Below are positions 26,613-35,467 of a stretch of DNA of 64,000 bases, one piece after another. Source of the DNA: Marivita sp046592965 (GTDB taxonomy: Bacteria; Pseudomonadota; Alphaproteobacteria; Rhodobacterales; Rhodobacteraceae); contig NZ_JBISBV010000007.1 in NCBI RefSeq assembly GCF_046592965.1, positions 91,074 through 155,073 on the forward strand, in the 5' to 3' direction. Within the stretch, counting starts at the first letter, position 1. Each line of letters opens with the position of its first letter. The translations under genes were made by a program, and so were the position numbers. Below the pieces are notes generated by a model that saw only the letters and a program-made list of their open reading frames with translations, did not search any database and was not told where the DNA came from.

Positions 26613-27146
26613 TTAGTTTTCGGAAAAGCGTGTAAACTGGTCAAGCAGCCGATAGGACAGGTCCTCCGGACCCGCGCGTCCGGCGGGCGAACCGGCCGCG
26701 AAATCGGCATGGGCCGCAGCGTCGATCGGCCCCTTGCGCGCCCAGTCCAGCGTGATCGACCGGCTGCAAAACCGCCATTCGTCATCCCGCTTTGCATAGG
26801 TGTCCAGACTGCGGCTGCCGGTGACGATCTCTTGGCCCGCGTGGGTGCGGTGCCAGTTGATCTTGTGAACCTCGCCCTGCGCCGCATCGCCGTCGATGAC
26901 AAAATTCATGTTTACGACGTAGTGGACGGTCATCTCGTAGGCGGCGAGCGCCTTTTGCACGAACGCGACATAGGCATCGGCGCCGCCCTCGAACATTTTT
27001 CCATGCGTATCTAGAGCGTCGTCATGGTAAAGGCTGCGCAACAGCTCAAAATCGCGGCGATCCACGGCCCGCGAATAGGTCGTGACAAGACGGCGCAAAC
27101 TGTCGGTGGCGATCAGCGTCGCGATATCCGCGTCCTGGATTCCCAC
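26613..27146 (-). CDS. SnoaL/NTF2-fold protein
   Basis: 177 residues with the SnoaL-like pattern DSLRRLVTTYSRAVDRRDFELLRSLYHDDALDTHG, then VHYVVNMNFVIDGDAAQGEVHKINWHR and a C-terminal RFCSRSITLDWAR strand. It lies 4 nt after the fadE30-like gene. The fold is shared by ketosteroid isomerase and many dehydratases. Function unknown beyond that; the tight coupling to an acyl-CoA dehydrogenase suggests action on the same CoA ester. Confidence 0.68.
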   Translation of the reverse strand: MGIQDADIATLIATDSLRRLVTTYSRAVDRRDFELLRSLYHDDALDTHGKMFEGGADAYVAFVQKALAAYEMTVHYVVNMNFVIDGDAAQGEVHKINWHRTHAGQEIVTGSRSLDTYAKRDDEWRFCSRSITLDWARKGPIDAAAHADFAAGSPAGRAGPEDLSYRLLDQFTRFSEN

Positions 27147-27150
27147 GCCG

Positions 27151-28338
27151 TCAACCTTTCGTTCCGCGCGGTTCGCGCGGCATTTTCAAACCTTGCTCGG
27201 CGATCAGGTTCAACTGGATTTCATTGGTGCCGCCATAGATCGTGTCAGCACGGCTGAACAGGAACATGCGCTGCAAGCGTTCCTTGCGCGGGTCGTTTTC
27301 ATCCAGCACGCCCGCCTCGGGCCCAAGCACATCCATCGCCAGTTTGCCCAGATCCCGGTGCCAGTTGGACCAATGGTATTTATAGCCAAGCGCATCGCGC
27401 TGCACCTCTTGCGAACCATCATCCCCAAGCACCCGTAGCGCCAGATAGCGCATCGCGCGCAGCCCGGACCAGGCCCGCGCAATCCGCTGGCGGATGGCAG
27501 GGTTTTTCGCGGTGCCGTTTTCGCGTGCGATGTCGCAAATCACCTCAAGCTCCTGCGCGAACGCCATTTGCTGGCCCAGCGTGGAAATGCCCCGCTCAAA
27601 GCCCAGCAATTCCATGGCGATCCGCCATCCCTCGCCAGGGTCTGCGACCACATGTTCAGCTTTGGCGCGTGCATTGTCGAAAAACACCGAGTTGAACTCG
27701 GCCCCCCCACCCATCTGCTCGATCGGCTGGATTTCCACCCCGCTCTGATCCAGCGGCATCAGCAAGAAGATCAGTCCGTGCCGTCCCACCGTTCCGGCCT
27801 CGCACCGCGCCAGAACGAAAATCCAGTCGGACAGATGCGCCAGCGAAGTCCAGACCTTTTGCCCGCTGACAAGCCAGTCACCGCTGTCGAGATCGCGGGT
27901 TGCACGGGTGCGGATGTTGCCAAGGTCCGATCCGGCGCCCGGTTCGGAATAGCCCTGACACCAGTATTCGGTCCCTGCCAGAATCCCCGGCAAGAACTGC
28001 TGTTTCTGTGCCTCGGTGCCAAAGGCGATCAGCGTCGGCCCAACCAGCCCTTCGCCGATATGGCCAATTCGGCCTGGACCACCGGCACGGCCGTATTCTT
28101 CCTGAAACACGATCTGTTCCGGAACGGACATGCCGCGCCCACCATGTTCCCTTGGCCAGTGCGGACAGGTCCAGTTGCCGCGTGCCAACTCTTGCTCCCA
28201 CGCCTTGCGCAGCTCGGGCAGCGCATCACCGTCACCTGCATTGCCGCGAGAGCGCAGGGGTTCAAACCGCCCTGTGAGATGCGTGTCCATCCAGTCGCGG
28301 ATTTCGGCGCGCAGGTCGCTCAGGTTTTGCTGTGTCAT
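27151..28338 (-). CDS. FadE30-like acyl-CoA dehydrogenase (HIP-CoA dehydrogenase type)
   Basis: 395 residues. WPREHGGRGMSVPEQIVFQEEYGRA, GEGLVGPTLIAFGTEAQKQQFLPGI, YWCQGYSEPGAGSDLGNI, KVWTSLAHLSDWIFVLARCE, FNSVFFDNAR and RADTIYGGTNEIQLNLIAEQ closely follow remembered mycobacterial FadE30 (Rv3560c). FadE30 desaturates the propionyl side chain of HIP-CoA. The Glu of IYEGT is Gly, as in that family. It overlaps the upstream partner-type dehydrogenase by ATGA, so in this organism it may work as a heteromer, unlike what I recall for FadE30. Start chosen at 28338 (MTQQNLSDL). Confidence 0.85.
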   Translation of the reverse strand: MTQQNLSDLRAEIRDWMDTHLTGRFEPLRSRGNAGDGDALPELRKAWEQELARGNWTCPHWPREHGGRGMSVPEQIVFQEEYGRAGGPGRIGHIGEGLVGPTLIAFGTEAQKQQFLPGILAGTEYWCQGYSEPGAGSDLGNIRTRATRDLDSGDWLVSGQKVWTSLAHLSDWIFVLARCEAGTVGRHGLIFLLMPLDQSGVEIQPIEQMGGGAEFNSVFFDNARAKAEHVVADPGEGWRIAMELLGFERGISTLGQQMAFAQELEVICDIARENGTAKNPAIRQRIARAWSGLRAMRYLALRVLGDDGSQEVQRDALGYKYHWSNWHRDLGKLAMDVLGPEAGVLDENDPRKERLQRMFLFSRADTIYGGTNEIQLNLIAEQGLKMPREPRGTKG

Positions 28339-29462
28339 GCGGCGTCTCCGTCCGGCAGGCAATGCGCCGCGATCCGGTCAAGGTGGTGTTCGGGAGAACC
28401 GAGCATATGCCAGCTGGCCTGCGCCCGTTTGAAATACAGATGCGGCGCGTATTCGGTTGTAAAGCCAACGCCTCCATGCAGTTGGATTGCCTCTTCGGAC
28501 GCGCGAAACGCAAGGTCCGATGCAAGGGCGCGCGCGCCTGCAACCTCAAGCAGACGCTCTGCCGGGTCGGTCTGTGCGGCAGCGCCAAAGATCAGCGCGC
28601 GCAGTTCGGCAAAATCAACTTCAAGCGCGGCGCAGCGGTGTTTGACCGCCTGAAACGACGCAATCGTGCGTCCGAATTGCACCCGCTCGCTGATATAATC
28701 CAGCGTCAGGTTCATCGCACCCCGCGCGAGCCCAACCTGCTCGGCAGCCAGCCCAAGGGTTGCGGTCGTTTCGGCCTGTTCCAACGCGTCGGCAGTGATG
28801 CCGTTCCTGTCAAGTCGGGCGGTTTCAGGCACTGGAAAATCGTTCAACGCGACTGCGCAAAACTGGCGGGTGCGGTCCAGCGTGTCGAGCCTGCGAACGT
28901 CAGGTCTGGTCGACGGCTCCAGCGAAAAAACGGCCACCTCGTCGCCGATCCGCGCCGGCACAAGGATCAGTCCTGCCACTTGGGCATCCGTCACCAGCGG
29001 CAGATTGCCATGCAGGGTATAACCGTCGTCCTGTCGGGTTGCGGTAACACCTGCCCCACGCAGCGGCATCGCACTATTCATGTCGGCGATTGCCACGGTT
29101 GCAGCGGCGTCCCCCTCCGCGATGCGTTCCAGCCATGCGCGCGCCGCGTCAGTGCCGACGGCCATCAGCAACGGCACGGCAAGACAGGCTGTCGACCACA
29201 ACGGAACGGGCGCCAGCCGTTCGCCAACCGCTTCCATCAGCAAGACAAGCTCGGTCAGGCCCAGCCCGACGCCGCCCTGATCCTCGGGGATGGTCATCGC
29301 ACACCAGCCCAGTTCGGTGGAAATCGTCTTCCAGAGATCGGCATCGACCCCGTCACCACCCGAAACAATCCGGCGCAGCGCATCGCCATCCGCCTTTGCA
29401 GCCAACAAGCGCCGTGCCTCGTCGCGGATAAAAATCTGGTCTTCGGTCAGTGTCAGTTCCAT
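28335..29462 (-). CDS. Acyl-CoA dehydrogenase, partner-type subunit
   Basis: 375 residues: MELTLTEDQIFIRDEARRLLAAK start, TIPEDQGGVGLGLTELVLLMEAVGERLAPVPL, GLAAEQVGLARGAMNLTLDYISERVQFGRTIASFQAVKHRCA (~240) and IQLHGGVGFTTEYAPHLYFKRAQ. The central FAD-binding YSEPGAGSD-type segment is absent, as in beta subunits of heteromeric steroid acyl-CoA dehydrogenases (FadE27/29/32/33-like). It is the first gene of its operon, with a motif copy 59 nt upstream, and directly precedes the FadE30-like gene. Confidence 0.84.
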   Translation of the reverse strand: MELTLTEDQIFIRDEARRLLAAKADGDALRRIVSGGDGVDADLWKTISTELGWCAMTIPEDQGGVGLGLTELVLLMEAVGERLAPVPLWSTACLAVPLLMAVGTDAARAWLERIAEGDAAATVAIADMNSAMPLRGAGVTATRQDDGYTLHGNLPLVTDAQVAGLILVPARIGDEVAVFSLEPSTRPDVRRLDTLDRTRQFCAVALNDFPVPETARLDRNGITADALEQAETTATLGLAAEQVGLARGAMNLTLDYISERVQFGRTIASFQAVKHRCAALEVDFAELRALIFGAAAQTDPAERLLEVAGARALASDLAFRASEEAIQLHGGVGFTTEYAPHLYFKRAQASWHMLGSPEHHLDRIAAHCLPDGDAA

Positions 29463-29521
29463 CGGCCCGCCTGTCGTCGCTTGGCAATTCGATGCCATGA
29501 CAGCGCATGGCAGCGCATTCT

Positions 29522-29541
29522 ACATCGTCCGAACGGGGGAT
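29522..29541 (-). promoter_or_regulatory. Regulon motif copy upstream of the fadE30-type operon
   Basis: Toward the dehydrogenase genes it ends in CGGACGATGT, matching the conserved half, but the TAGTC half is lost. It ends 59 nt before the 29462 start. A weaker AACGATGC at 29585-29592 points the other way, 40 nt before the NTF2-SDR pair. Confidence 0.45.
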
Positions 29542-29631
29542 GGATGCGTTGGGTTGCAGATTTCGGCTGTGCATCCTGCAAATGAACGATGCGGCAGTTT
29601 CTGCAGGGGCGGAACGTGACAGAAGAACAAG

Positions 29632-30144
29632 ATGGATGCTCCCATGACCGACTCCGCCCGCATTGCCGCACTTGAAGCGCGTTTGCGCACCTTGGAAGAC
29701 AAGGACGAGATCGCGCAAATCATCGCCCGCTTCGGCCCCGCTGTCGACAGCCTGTCCGGTGACGCAACCGCGGATCTCTGGACAGCGAACGGGGTCTACG
29801 ATTTCGGGTCTGGCGCGCTTGAAGGGCGCACGGAGCTTGCCGCTCTGGTAGAGTTGGCGACCCATAAAACCTATGTCGAGCAGGGCTGCGCCCATGTGCT
29901 GGGCGCGCCTGTCATCTCGGTCCATGGCGATGACGCCACTGCAACAGGATATTCGCAGGTTTTCGTGCATGACAACGGTCAATGGAAGTCGGTGCGCACC
30001 AGCGCGAACCACTGGATATTGAACCGGACCGCCGACGGCTGGAAAGTCGTCACGCGAAAAAATCGCGTGCTGAACGGTGCGCAGGATGCCCGCGATCTTC
30101 TGGCGCTGGCCACACAACCCATTACACAAGGAGCCGGGACATGA
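29632..30144 (+). CDS. SnoaL/NTF2-fold protein
   Basis: 170 residues: IAALEARLRTLEDKDEIAQIIARFGPAVDSLSGDATADLW then GVYDFGSGALEGRTELAALVE, CAHVLGAPVISVHGDDATATGYSQVF and NHWILNRTADGWKVVTRKNRVL, a typical cone-fold SnoaL_4 domain. Start 29632 is preceded by GAAGAACAAG; ATG 29644 is also possible. It overlaps the downstream SDR by ATGA, so the two proteins probably act in sequence. Function not known. Confidence 0.7.
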   Translation: MDAPMTDSARIAALEARLRTLEDKDEIAQIIARFGPAVDSLSGDATADLWTANGVYDFGSGALEGRTELAALVELATHKTYVEQGCAHVLGAPVISVHGDDATATGYSQVFVHDNGQWKSVRTSANHWILNRTADGWKVVTRKNRVLNGAQDARDLLALATQPITQGAGT

Positions 30145-31016
30145 AGGAACTCACCGGCAAATCAATCGTCGTAACGGGCGCGGGCGGCGGGCTTGGCGCG
30201 GCCTATGCGCAACACGCCGCACTGCTTGGCGCCAGTGTTGTGGTCAATGACGTTGACCGCGACGCCGCAAATGCCTGCGCCAAAGCCATAACCGACGCGG
30301 GCGGGCAGGCGATAGCACATCCCGCCGATGTCTCGAACTGGGACGCGGGCGTGGCGCTTGTCGACGCGTGTGTTGACGCCTTTGGTGCGCTGGACGGCTT
30401 CGTCAACAATGCGGGCATCTTGCGCCCTGCCCTGCTCGAACATACCACCGAGGCCGACATCCGGCACATGATTGACGTCAACCTGATCGGCACCACTTCA
30501 TGCGCGCGCGCCGCCGCCTTGCAGATGAAGGCGCAGGGCACAGGCGGGTCCATTATCAACGTCGCCTCGGGATCACAGGCCGGGGATATCGCGCTGGGTG
30601 GATATGGCGCGACCAAGGCCGCGATTTCATCCCTGACCTTCAGCTGGGCGATGGAACTCCGCGACACAGGCATCCGCATGAACGCCATTTCGCCGTTGGC
30701 AGAAACGGCGATGGCTGCGCAGAACGCGCATCTTATGGCGCTGCAAGGTGCCAACCGCGACGTGCATTATGACGCGCTGCCCGCCGCCGAAGTCAACGCG
30801 CCTTTGGTTTCGTTTCTGTTATCGGACGGGGCGCGTGACATCACCGGCCAGATCGTGCGAATTGCCGGGCGGCAGTTGTCCTTCGTCACCCACCCCCTGA
30901 TCGCCCAGCCCGTACTGGAAGACGACTGGACATTCGACAAGATCGCGAACGCGTTTTCAGACAGGCTTGCCGGATGCCAGCAGAAGCTGGGTCTTGCTTT
31001 TGCACCAAAAAAATGA
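30141..31016 (+). CDS. Short-chain dehydrogenase (17beta-HSD4-type)
   Basis: 291 residues with TGAGGGLGAAYAQHAALLGASVVVNDVDRDAA (~12), NNAGILRPAL, Ser in NVASGSQAGDIA and YGATKAAISSLT (~155). The VVVNDVD start and the ~40-residue C-terminal extension after GQIVRIAGRQLS resemble (3R)-hydroxyacyl-CoA dehydrogenases of steroid and bile-acid side-chain degradation. It is the end of a two-gene unit with the SnoaL-like gene. Confidence 0.82.
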   Translation: MKELTGKSIVVTGAGGGLGAAYAQHAALLGASVVVNDVDRDAANACAKAITDAGGQAIAHPADVSNWDAGVALVDACVDAFGALDGFVNNAGILRPALLEHTTEADIRHMIDVNLIGTTSCARAAALQMKAQGTGGSIINVASGSQAGDIALGGYGATKAAISSLTFSWAMELRDTGIRMNAISPLAETAMAAQNAHLMALQGANRDVHYDALPAAEVNAPLVSFLLSDGARDITGQIVRIAGRQLSFVTHPLIAQPVLEDDWTFDKIANAFSDRLAGCQQKLGLAFAPKK

Positions 31017-31123
31017 AACCCACGTCGGGCGATTTTGCCGGATGCCGGGAATTACGATGAAAGTAGTGCGAGACCATCTTTCTCAATGACCAGGGCACAT
31101 TGCCAACAGTAGAAGGCGAAACA

Positions 31124-31879
31124 GTGAACCAAGCCACAAATGACGTGACCGACAAGCAAGGCAATGGCTCTGCATCGTCCCGCACGACCACAGAGACACG
31201 CGGCGCCACCAATCCGCGCAAGGAACTGGTGCGCGAACAACTGATCGACATCGCAGCCGAGCTTTTTGCCTCCAAAGGGTATGTCCAGACCAGCATAAAC
31301 GACATTGCTGGGGCAATCGGGCTGGGGCGATCCGCCGTTTACCACTATTTCCGCAACAAGGAAGAAATCCTTGCGGCACTGGTCGAGGCCGAGGCGCTGA
31401 CGCCCTCCAACCGGCTGCAGGATTTGATGGAAAACCCCGATCTGGGCCCGGTCGAACGCCTGCGCCATGCCATCGTTGACGGGATAACGCGGCGCTTGGG
31501 GTCGGGGTCGCATTTCATCATGCTCGCACGACTCGAAAGCCAGATACCCGAAGAGCTCGGGCCGCTTTATAATCAGGGGCGGCGCAACATCTACAACTTT
31601 TATGTCAATTGCATCACCGAGGGCATCGCCATCGGAGAATTCCGCGATGTCGACCCAAAGATCGCGGCCTTTGCCGTGATTGGCATGGCGAACTGGACAT
31701 CGCGTTGGTATTCGCCAAGCGGCACAAAATCAGCGGGCGAGATCGCTGAAATCATCGCTGACCTGGCGCTGCACGGGCTGACCGTGCGCGACCGTGCAAT
31801 GCACGATCCTGCCGGTGTTGCCAATTCGCTGGACCAGATGCGCAAGCAGATCGACTGGCTGGAAAGCCAGCTCAAATAA
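31124..31879 (+). CDS. TetR-family regulator with KstR-like C-terminal domain
   Basis: 251 residues. A polar N-terminal tail (~35 residues) precedes the TetR helix-turn-helix at ~45-85 (IDIAAELFASKGYVQTSINDIAGAIGLGRSAVYHYFRNKEEIL). The ligand domain contains NQGRRNIYNFYVNCITEGIAIGEFRDVDPK and WTSRWYSPSGTKSAGEIAEIIADL, which resembles the C-terminal domain of KstR/KstR2-type regulators that sense steroid CoA esters. Start is GTG at 31124 after GAAGG; a TTG at 31100 is possible. No island motif was seen upstream. It is the second candidate for the factor that binds the 20-bp motif. Confidence 0.82.
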   Translation: MNQATNDVTDKQGNGSASSRTTTETRGATNPRKELVREQLIDIAAELFASKGYVQTSINDIAGAIGLGRSAVYHYFRNKEEILAALVEAEALTPSNRLQDLMENPDLGPVERLRHAIVDGITRRLGSGSHFIMLARLESQIPEELGPLYNQGRRNIYNFYVNCITEGIAIGEFRDVDPKIAAFAVIGMANWTSRWYSPSGTKSAGEIAEIIADLALHGLTVRDRAMHDPAGVANSLDQMRKQIDWLESQLK

Positions 31880-31900
31880 GCCAGCCCCACCCGACATCGC

Positions 31901-32503
31901 TCAATCGTCGAAGCTGACGCCCGCGTGTTCCAGAAATGCGCCGTAGGTGTCAAAACGGATCAGCGGATCGCCCCCGCTCCACGCCTTGAGATGGTTAGAC
32001 ACCGCCGCGCGCGCATGACGCCAGCGGGGCGGCACGATTTCCAGCATCGGGCCAACGACGGATGGCGTGCTGTAATAGATAATCGGATCGGGCTGCCCCG
32101 CGATCGGGATCACCAGCTCGGGTACATAGCCTTCCGCCTCGATCCGGCTGCGGGCTGCAGCGTGATCGGGCACCCAGTACCCAAGATGCTGCAAGCCTTC
32201 GCGCCCTTCGTCCAGAAATGTCTGGTACGGCGACGGCGCGTCGTTGACCTGCTGGATCAGTTCCAACTGCACATCACCGATGAACCCGAAGGCGAGCCGC
32301 ATATCAATCCGCACCTCTTGCCCCCGATAAATCGATTGCGGTGCCGGACGCCCTGTGCCGTTCTCCAGAAACAGAAACGGGCCAACGCCCAATACGTCGA
32401 TCCAATGGCGCACTGCTTCATCCAGATCGCGCACCACAAAGCCAAGCTGCGTTGCAGGGCCAAGCACCGGCGTCAGCGTCTGGAGAGGTTCAGGCGCGCT
32501 CAT
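31901..32503 (-). CDS. VOC-superfamily (glyoxalase-fold) protein
   Basis: 200 residues with the VOC pattern ATQLGFVVRDLDEAVRHWIDVLGVGPFLF at the N-terminus and QVNDAPSPYQTFLDEGREGLQHLGYWV / VGPMLEIVPPRW later, as in methylmalonyl-CoA-epimerase-like and Glyoxalase_4 proteins. Putative metal ligands are the early Gln/His (QLGF), His in LQHLGY and Glu in MLEIV. It overlaps the thiolase stop by ATGA. An epimerase for a CoA-ester stereocentre, such as a 2-methylacyl-CoA racemisation, is one possibility but unproven. Confidence 0.75.
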   Translation of the reverse strand: MSAPEPLQTLTPVLGPATQLGFVVRDLDEAVRHWIDVLGVGPFLFLENGTGRPAPQSIYRGQEVRIDMRLAFGFIGDVQLELIQQVNDAPSPYQTFLDEGREGLQHLGYWVPDHAAARSRIEAEGYVPELVIPIAGQPDPIIYYSTPSVVGPMLEIVPPRWRHARAAVSNHLKAWSGGDPLIRFDTYGAFLEHAGVSFDD

Positions 32504-33705
32504 GACAGGATCTCGAACAGCCCCGCCGCGCCCATGCCGCCACCGACGCACATGGTCACAACGCCGTATTTCGCGCCTCGCCGCTGGCCTTCGGTCAGGA
32601 TATGCGCGGTGCAGCGCGCGCCGGTCATGCCGAACGGGTGGCCGACTGCGATGGCACCTCCGTCGACGTTCATCTTGTCAGGATCGATGCCCAGCTGGTC
32701 GCGGCAATAGAGCGCTTGCGCGGCAAACGCCTCGTTCAATTCCCACAGGTCGATATCGTCGACCGTCAGGCCATGTTGTTTCAGCAGCTTGGGTACGGCA
32801 AGCACCGGGCCGATGCCCATTTCCTCGGGCGCGCACCCGGCGACCGCCATACCGCGATAGAGGCCAAGTGGTTTCAGACCGCGCCGCACGGCCTCTTCCG
32901 CCTCCATCACCACCAGCGCCGCCGCACCGTCGGACAGTTGCGACGCATTGCCCGCAGTGACGAATGCGCCCTCCTTGATGACCTCGCCACCGGCAAAGAC
33001 GGGCTTCAATCCTTGCAGACCCTCCAGCGTGGTCTGCGCGCGAAAGCCCTCGTCGCGGGTCAGCGTGACATCCTCGACGCTTTTCTCTTTTGTCTCGCGG
33101 TCCACCACTATCTTGCGCGTGGGCAGCGGCGCCAGTTCGGCGTCAAAGCGGCCCGCCTCGTGGGCAGCGGCCGTGCGCAACTGGCTGGCCAGCGCGAATT
33201 CGTCCTGCGCCTCGCGGGTGACGCCGTATTTCTTGGCGACGATCTCTGCGGTTTCGATCATGGTCATATACATATGCGGCCATTGCTCGATCACCGCCTG
33301 GCTTTGGTTGCGATAGGTGTTCTTGTGCTGGTTTTGCGTCAGGCTGATGGATTCCACACCGCCCGCAACAACCGTCTGCATCCCGTCGGACATGATCTGG
33401 CGCGCTGCAATCGCCACGGCCATCAGGCCCGACGAACACATCCGGTCCACCGACATGCCTGGCACCGACACCGGCATTCCGGCTGCGGCGGCGGTCAGCC
33501 GGCCGATGTTGTAGCCTTGCGTGCCTTGCTGCGCGGAACAGCCCATGATCACGTCTTCGACCGATGCCGGATCTATGTCGGCGCGCATCAGCGCCTGTGC
33601 GGCAGCATGGCCGGACAGCGCCGGTGCTTCAGTGTCGTTGAACGCGCCGCGAAAGGCTTTGGCAATCGGGGTGCGGGCGACAGATACAATGACGGCTTCG
33701 CGCAA
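32500..33705 (-). CDS. Thiolase (acetyl-CoA acyltransferase)
   Basis: 401 residues. Nucleophile Cys90 in VDRMCSSGLMA, WELNEAFAAQALYCRD, GGAIAVGHPFGMTGARC and TMCVGGGMGAAGLFEIL are all intact. It differs from the FadA6-like protein and is closer to ordinary acetyl-CoA acetyltransferases/FadA types, so it may cleave side-chain or straight-chain intermediates. The start appears to be TTG at 33705 (MREAVIVSVARTPIAK) with GGAG 8 nt upstream; an ATG-initiated frame upstream would add unrelated residues. A perfect motif copy lies 79 nt upstream. Confidence 0.87.
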   Translation of the reverse strand: MREAVIVSVARTPIAKAFRGAFNDTEAPALSGHAAAQALMRADIDPASVEDVIMGCSAQQGTQGYNIGRLTAAAAGMPVSVPGMSVDRMCSSGLMAVAIAARQIMSDGMQTVVAGGVESISLTQNQHKNTYRNQSQAVIEQWPHMYMTMIETAEIVAKKYGVTREAQDEFALASQLRTAAAHEAGRFDAELAPLPTRKIVVDRETKEKSVEDVTLTRDEGFRAQTTLEGLQGLKPVFAGGEVIKEGAFVTAGNASQLSDGAAALVVMEAEEAVRRGLKPLGLYRGMAVAGCAPEEMGIGPVLAVPKLLKQHGLTVDDIDLWELNEAFAAQALYCRDQLGIDPDKMNVDGGAIAVGHPFGMTGARCTAHILTEGQRRGAKYGVVTMCVGGGMGAAGLFEILS

Positions 33706-33784
33706 TGGGCTTCTCCGGAAATAAGGAGCGCGGGGCGACCCGCGCTGTGACTTTCCCAACTGTTGTGCGACGCGACCGGCGACG

Positions 33785-33804
33785 GCATCGTCTGAAAAGA
33801 CTAA
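33785..33804 (-). promoter_or_regulatory. Regulon motif copy upstream of the thiolase-VOC unit
   Basis: Reads TTAGTCTTTTCAGACGATGC toward the thiolase, an exact match to the consensus, ending 79 nt before the TTG start and lying in the 120-bp gap after the upstream SDR. Confidence 0.75.
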
Positions 33805-33825
33805 GATCGCCGCTGTGCCATCGGA

Positions 33826-34584
33826 TCAGGAAATCAGGATGCCACTATCGACGAAAAGCTGCTGCCCGGTGGTGCGCCGGGCCTCGTCAGAAGCAAGGAA
33901 CAACGCGGCATTGGCCACATCCTCGGGCTCACACAGGCCCAGAAGATAGGCTTTTTTCTGCGCCTCAAGATGGGGCTCGGACGCGAAAAACGCCAGCACC
34001 CGTTCCGTCGCCACTGCACCGGGAACAATCACATTGACCCGCACATTCTGTGCCGCATATTCGACGGCCATGGACCGGGTGATCGAAATCACGCCACCCT
34101 TGGAGGCCGAATAGGCATCGCGGTTCGGCACGCCCATTGCGCCCATGATCGACGCGGTGTTGATGACAGATCCGCCACCGCTGCGGATCAGATGCGGAAT
34201 GCCGTAGTGGCAGCACAGCCATGTGCCAAAGAGGTCAAGCTTGATCGTATCCCAAAACACGCTGGCCGGCGTTTCCGTCACCGGGCCATCACTGGCCGAA
34301 GATCCGCCCGCGTTGTTGTAAAGAACGTCCAGCCGCCCGAATTCGGCAACCGTCTGCTCCAGCGCGCGGGCCACGCTGTCTTCGTCGGTCACGTCGGTGC
34401 GCACAAAAAGCGCCTGCCCGCCTGTCGCGCGGATATCGCGGGCAATCGTCTCGCCCTGTTCGTGCCTGCGGCCTGCGATGGCAACCAGCGCCCCCTGGCC
34501 CGCGAATATGCGGCAGGCGACTTCTCCGATGCCGCCGGTGCCGCCGGTGATGAAGGCGACTTTGCCCTTTAACCTGTCTGACAC
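33826..34584 (-). CDS. Short-chain dehydrogenase/reductase
   Basis: 252 residues with TGGTGGIGEVACRIFAGQGALVAIAGR (~12), NNAGGSSASDGP, Ser in NTASIMGAMGVPN and YSASKGGVISIT (~155). The GTG start at 34584 has GGGGGAG 7 nt upstream, just after the stop of the preceding SDR. It is the last gene of the four-gene epimerase operon. The product is most like 3alpha/7alpha/20beta-hydroxysteroid-dehydrogenase-type SDRs, but that class cannot be told from other SDRs by eye. Confidence 0.82.
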   Translation of the reverse strand: MSDRLKGKVAFITGGTGGIGEVACRIFAGQGALVAIAGRRHEQGETIARDIRATGGQALFVRTDVTDEDSVARALEQTVAEFGRLDVLYNNAGGSSASDGPVTETPASVFWDTIKLDLFGTWLCCHYGIPHLIRSGGGSVINTASIMGAMGVPNRDAYSASKGGVISITRSMAVEYAAQNVRVNVIVPGAVATERVLAFFASEPHLEAQKKAYLLGLCEPEDVANAALFLASDEARRTTGQQLFVDSGILIS

Positions 34585-34588
34585 GTTG

Positions 34589-35467
34589 CTACTCCCCCGC
34601 ATTGCGCGGCGTATAGCCGTCGCCTGATATGATCGGCAGATGGGTCCAGTTGTCGTCGGGCATCCGCATCCAGGCCCCCGCCGCCAGCGCGCCGCCATCC
34701 ACAACGATGGTCGTCCCGCTGACCCAGCCCGACAGCATATCCGACGCCAGAAACAGCGCCGCACCGGCGGAATCCGACCCTTCGCCAAAGCGCCCGATGG
34801 GGAACCAGCGTTTCATGTTTTCGCGGTTTTCCGGCGGCACGCGGGGCGTTGCGGTGATCTGCGCGGTGTTTGTGGTTTCCGGAGCCACGGCGTTGACCCG
34901 AATGCCATGCTGGCCCAGTTCAACGGCCAGGCTTTGCGTGAACCCGGTGATGGCGGAATTGAAGGCGGCATAGACCACCGTCAGGGGAATGCCGCGAAAC
35001 GCCTCGACCGTCGAAATGTTGATGATACTGCCACCCTCGCCGCTGCGCCGCATCAGCGGAATCGCCGCACGGGTGACATGGAACATGTGCAGCAGGTTGA
35101 TTTCATAAAGGGCCTGCCACTGGTCTTCTTGCGAGTCGACGAATTCCCCCTTGATGCCAAGAAAATCGCCCACATTGTTGACCAGCACATCCAGCCGCGA
35201 GTATCGCGCGGCGACGGCGTCGACCAGCTTGACCACCTCTGGTCTCTTGCGCACATCCGTGACCGAAACCAGACAGTCACAGCCCGCGTCTTTCAGGGTC
35301 CGCTCCACATCCGATGCGCGGTCGGCATCAATTTCCGCGACGGCAATCCGCATTCCGGCGCGTGCAAACAGCTCTGCTGTCGCACGACCGATGCCTGCCC
35401 CTCCGCCGGTGATCAGCGCGACTTTTCCGGACAATCCCAGCAGGGTTTGGTCCTGTTCAATGGTCAT
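34589..35467 (-). CDS. Short-chain dehydrogenase/reductase
   Basis: 292 residues. TGGGAGIGRATAELFARAGMRIAVAEIDADRA (~18), NNVGDFLGIKGEF (NNVG in place of NNAG), Ser in INISTVEAFRGIP and the helix VVYAAFNSAITGFTQSLAVE, where the catalytic Tyr/Lys motif reads YAAFN: the Lys is Asn. It has a long C-terminal extension (GAWMRMPDDNWTHLPIISGDGYTPRN). The missing Lys makes ordinary dehydrogenase activity doubtful. The start at 35467 overlaps the upstream NTF2 gene by 11 nt and has GGGAG upstream. Confidence 0.8.
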   Translation of the reverse strand: MTIEQDQTLLGLSGKVALITGGGAGIGRATAELFARAGMRIAVAEIDADRASDVERTLKDAGCDCLVSVTDVRKRPEVVKLVDAVAARYSRLDVLVNNVGDFLGIKGEFVDSQEDQWQALYEINLLHMFHVTRAAIPLMRRSGEGGSIINISTVEAFRGIPLTVVYAAFNSAITGFTQSLAVELGQHGIRVNAVAPETTNTAQITATPRVPPENRENMKRWFPIGRFGEGSDSAGAALFLASDMLSGWVSGTTIVVDGGALAAGAWMRMPDDNWTHLPIISGDGYTPRNAGE

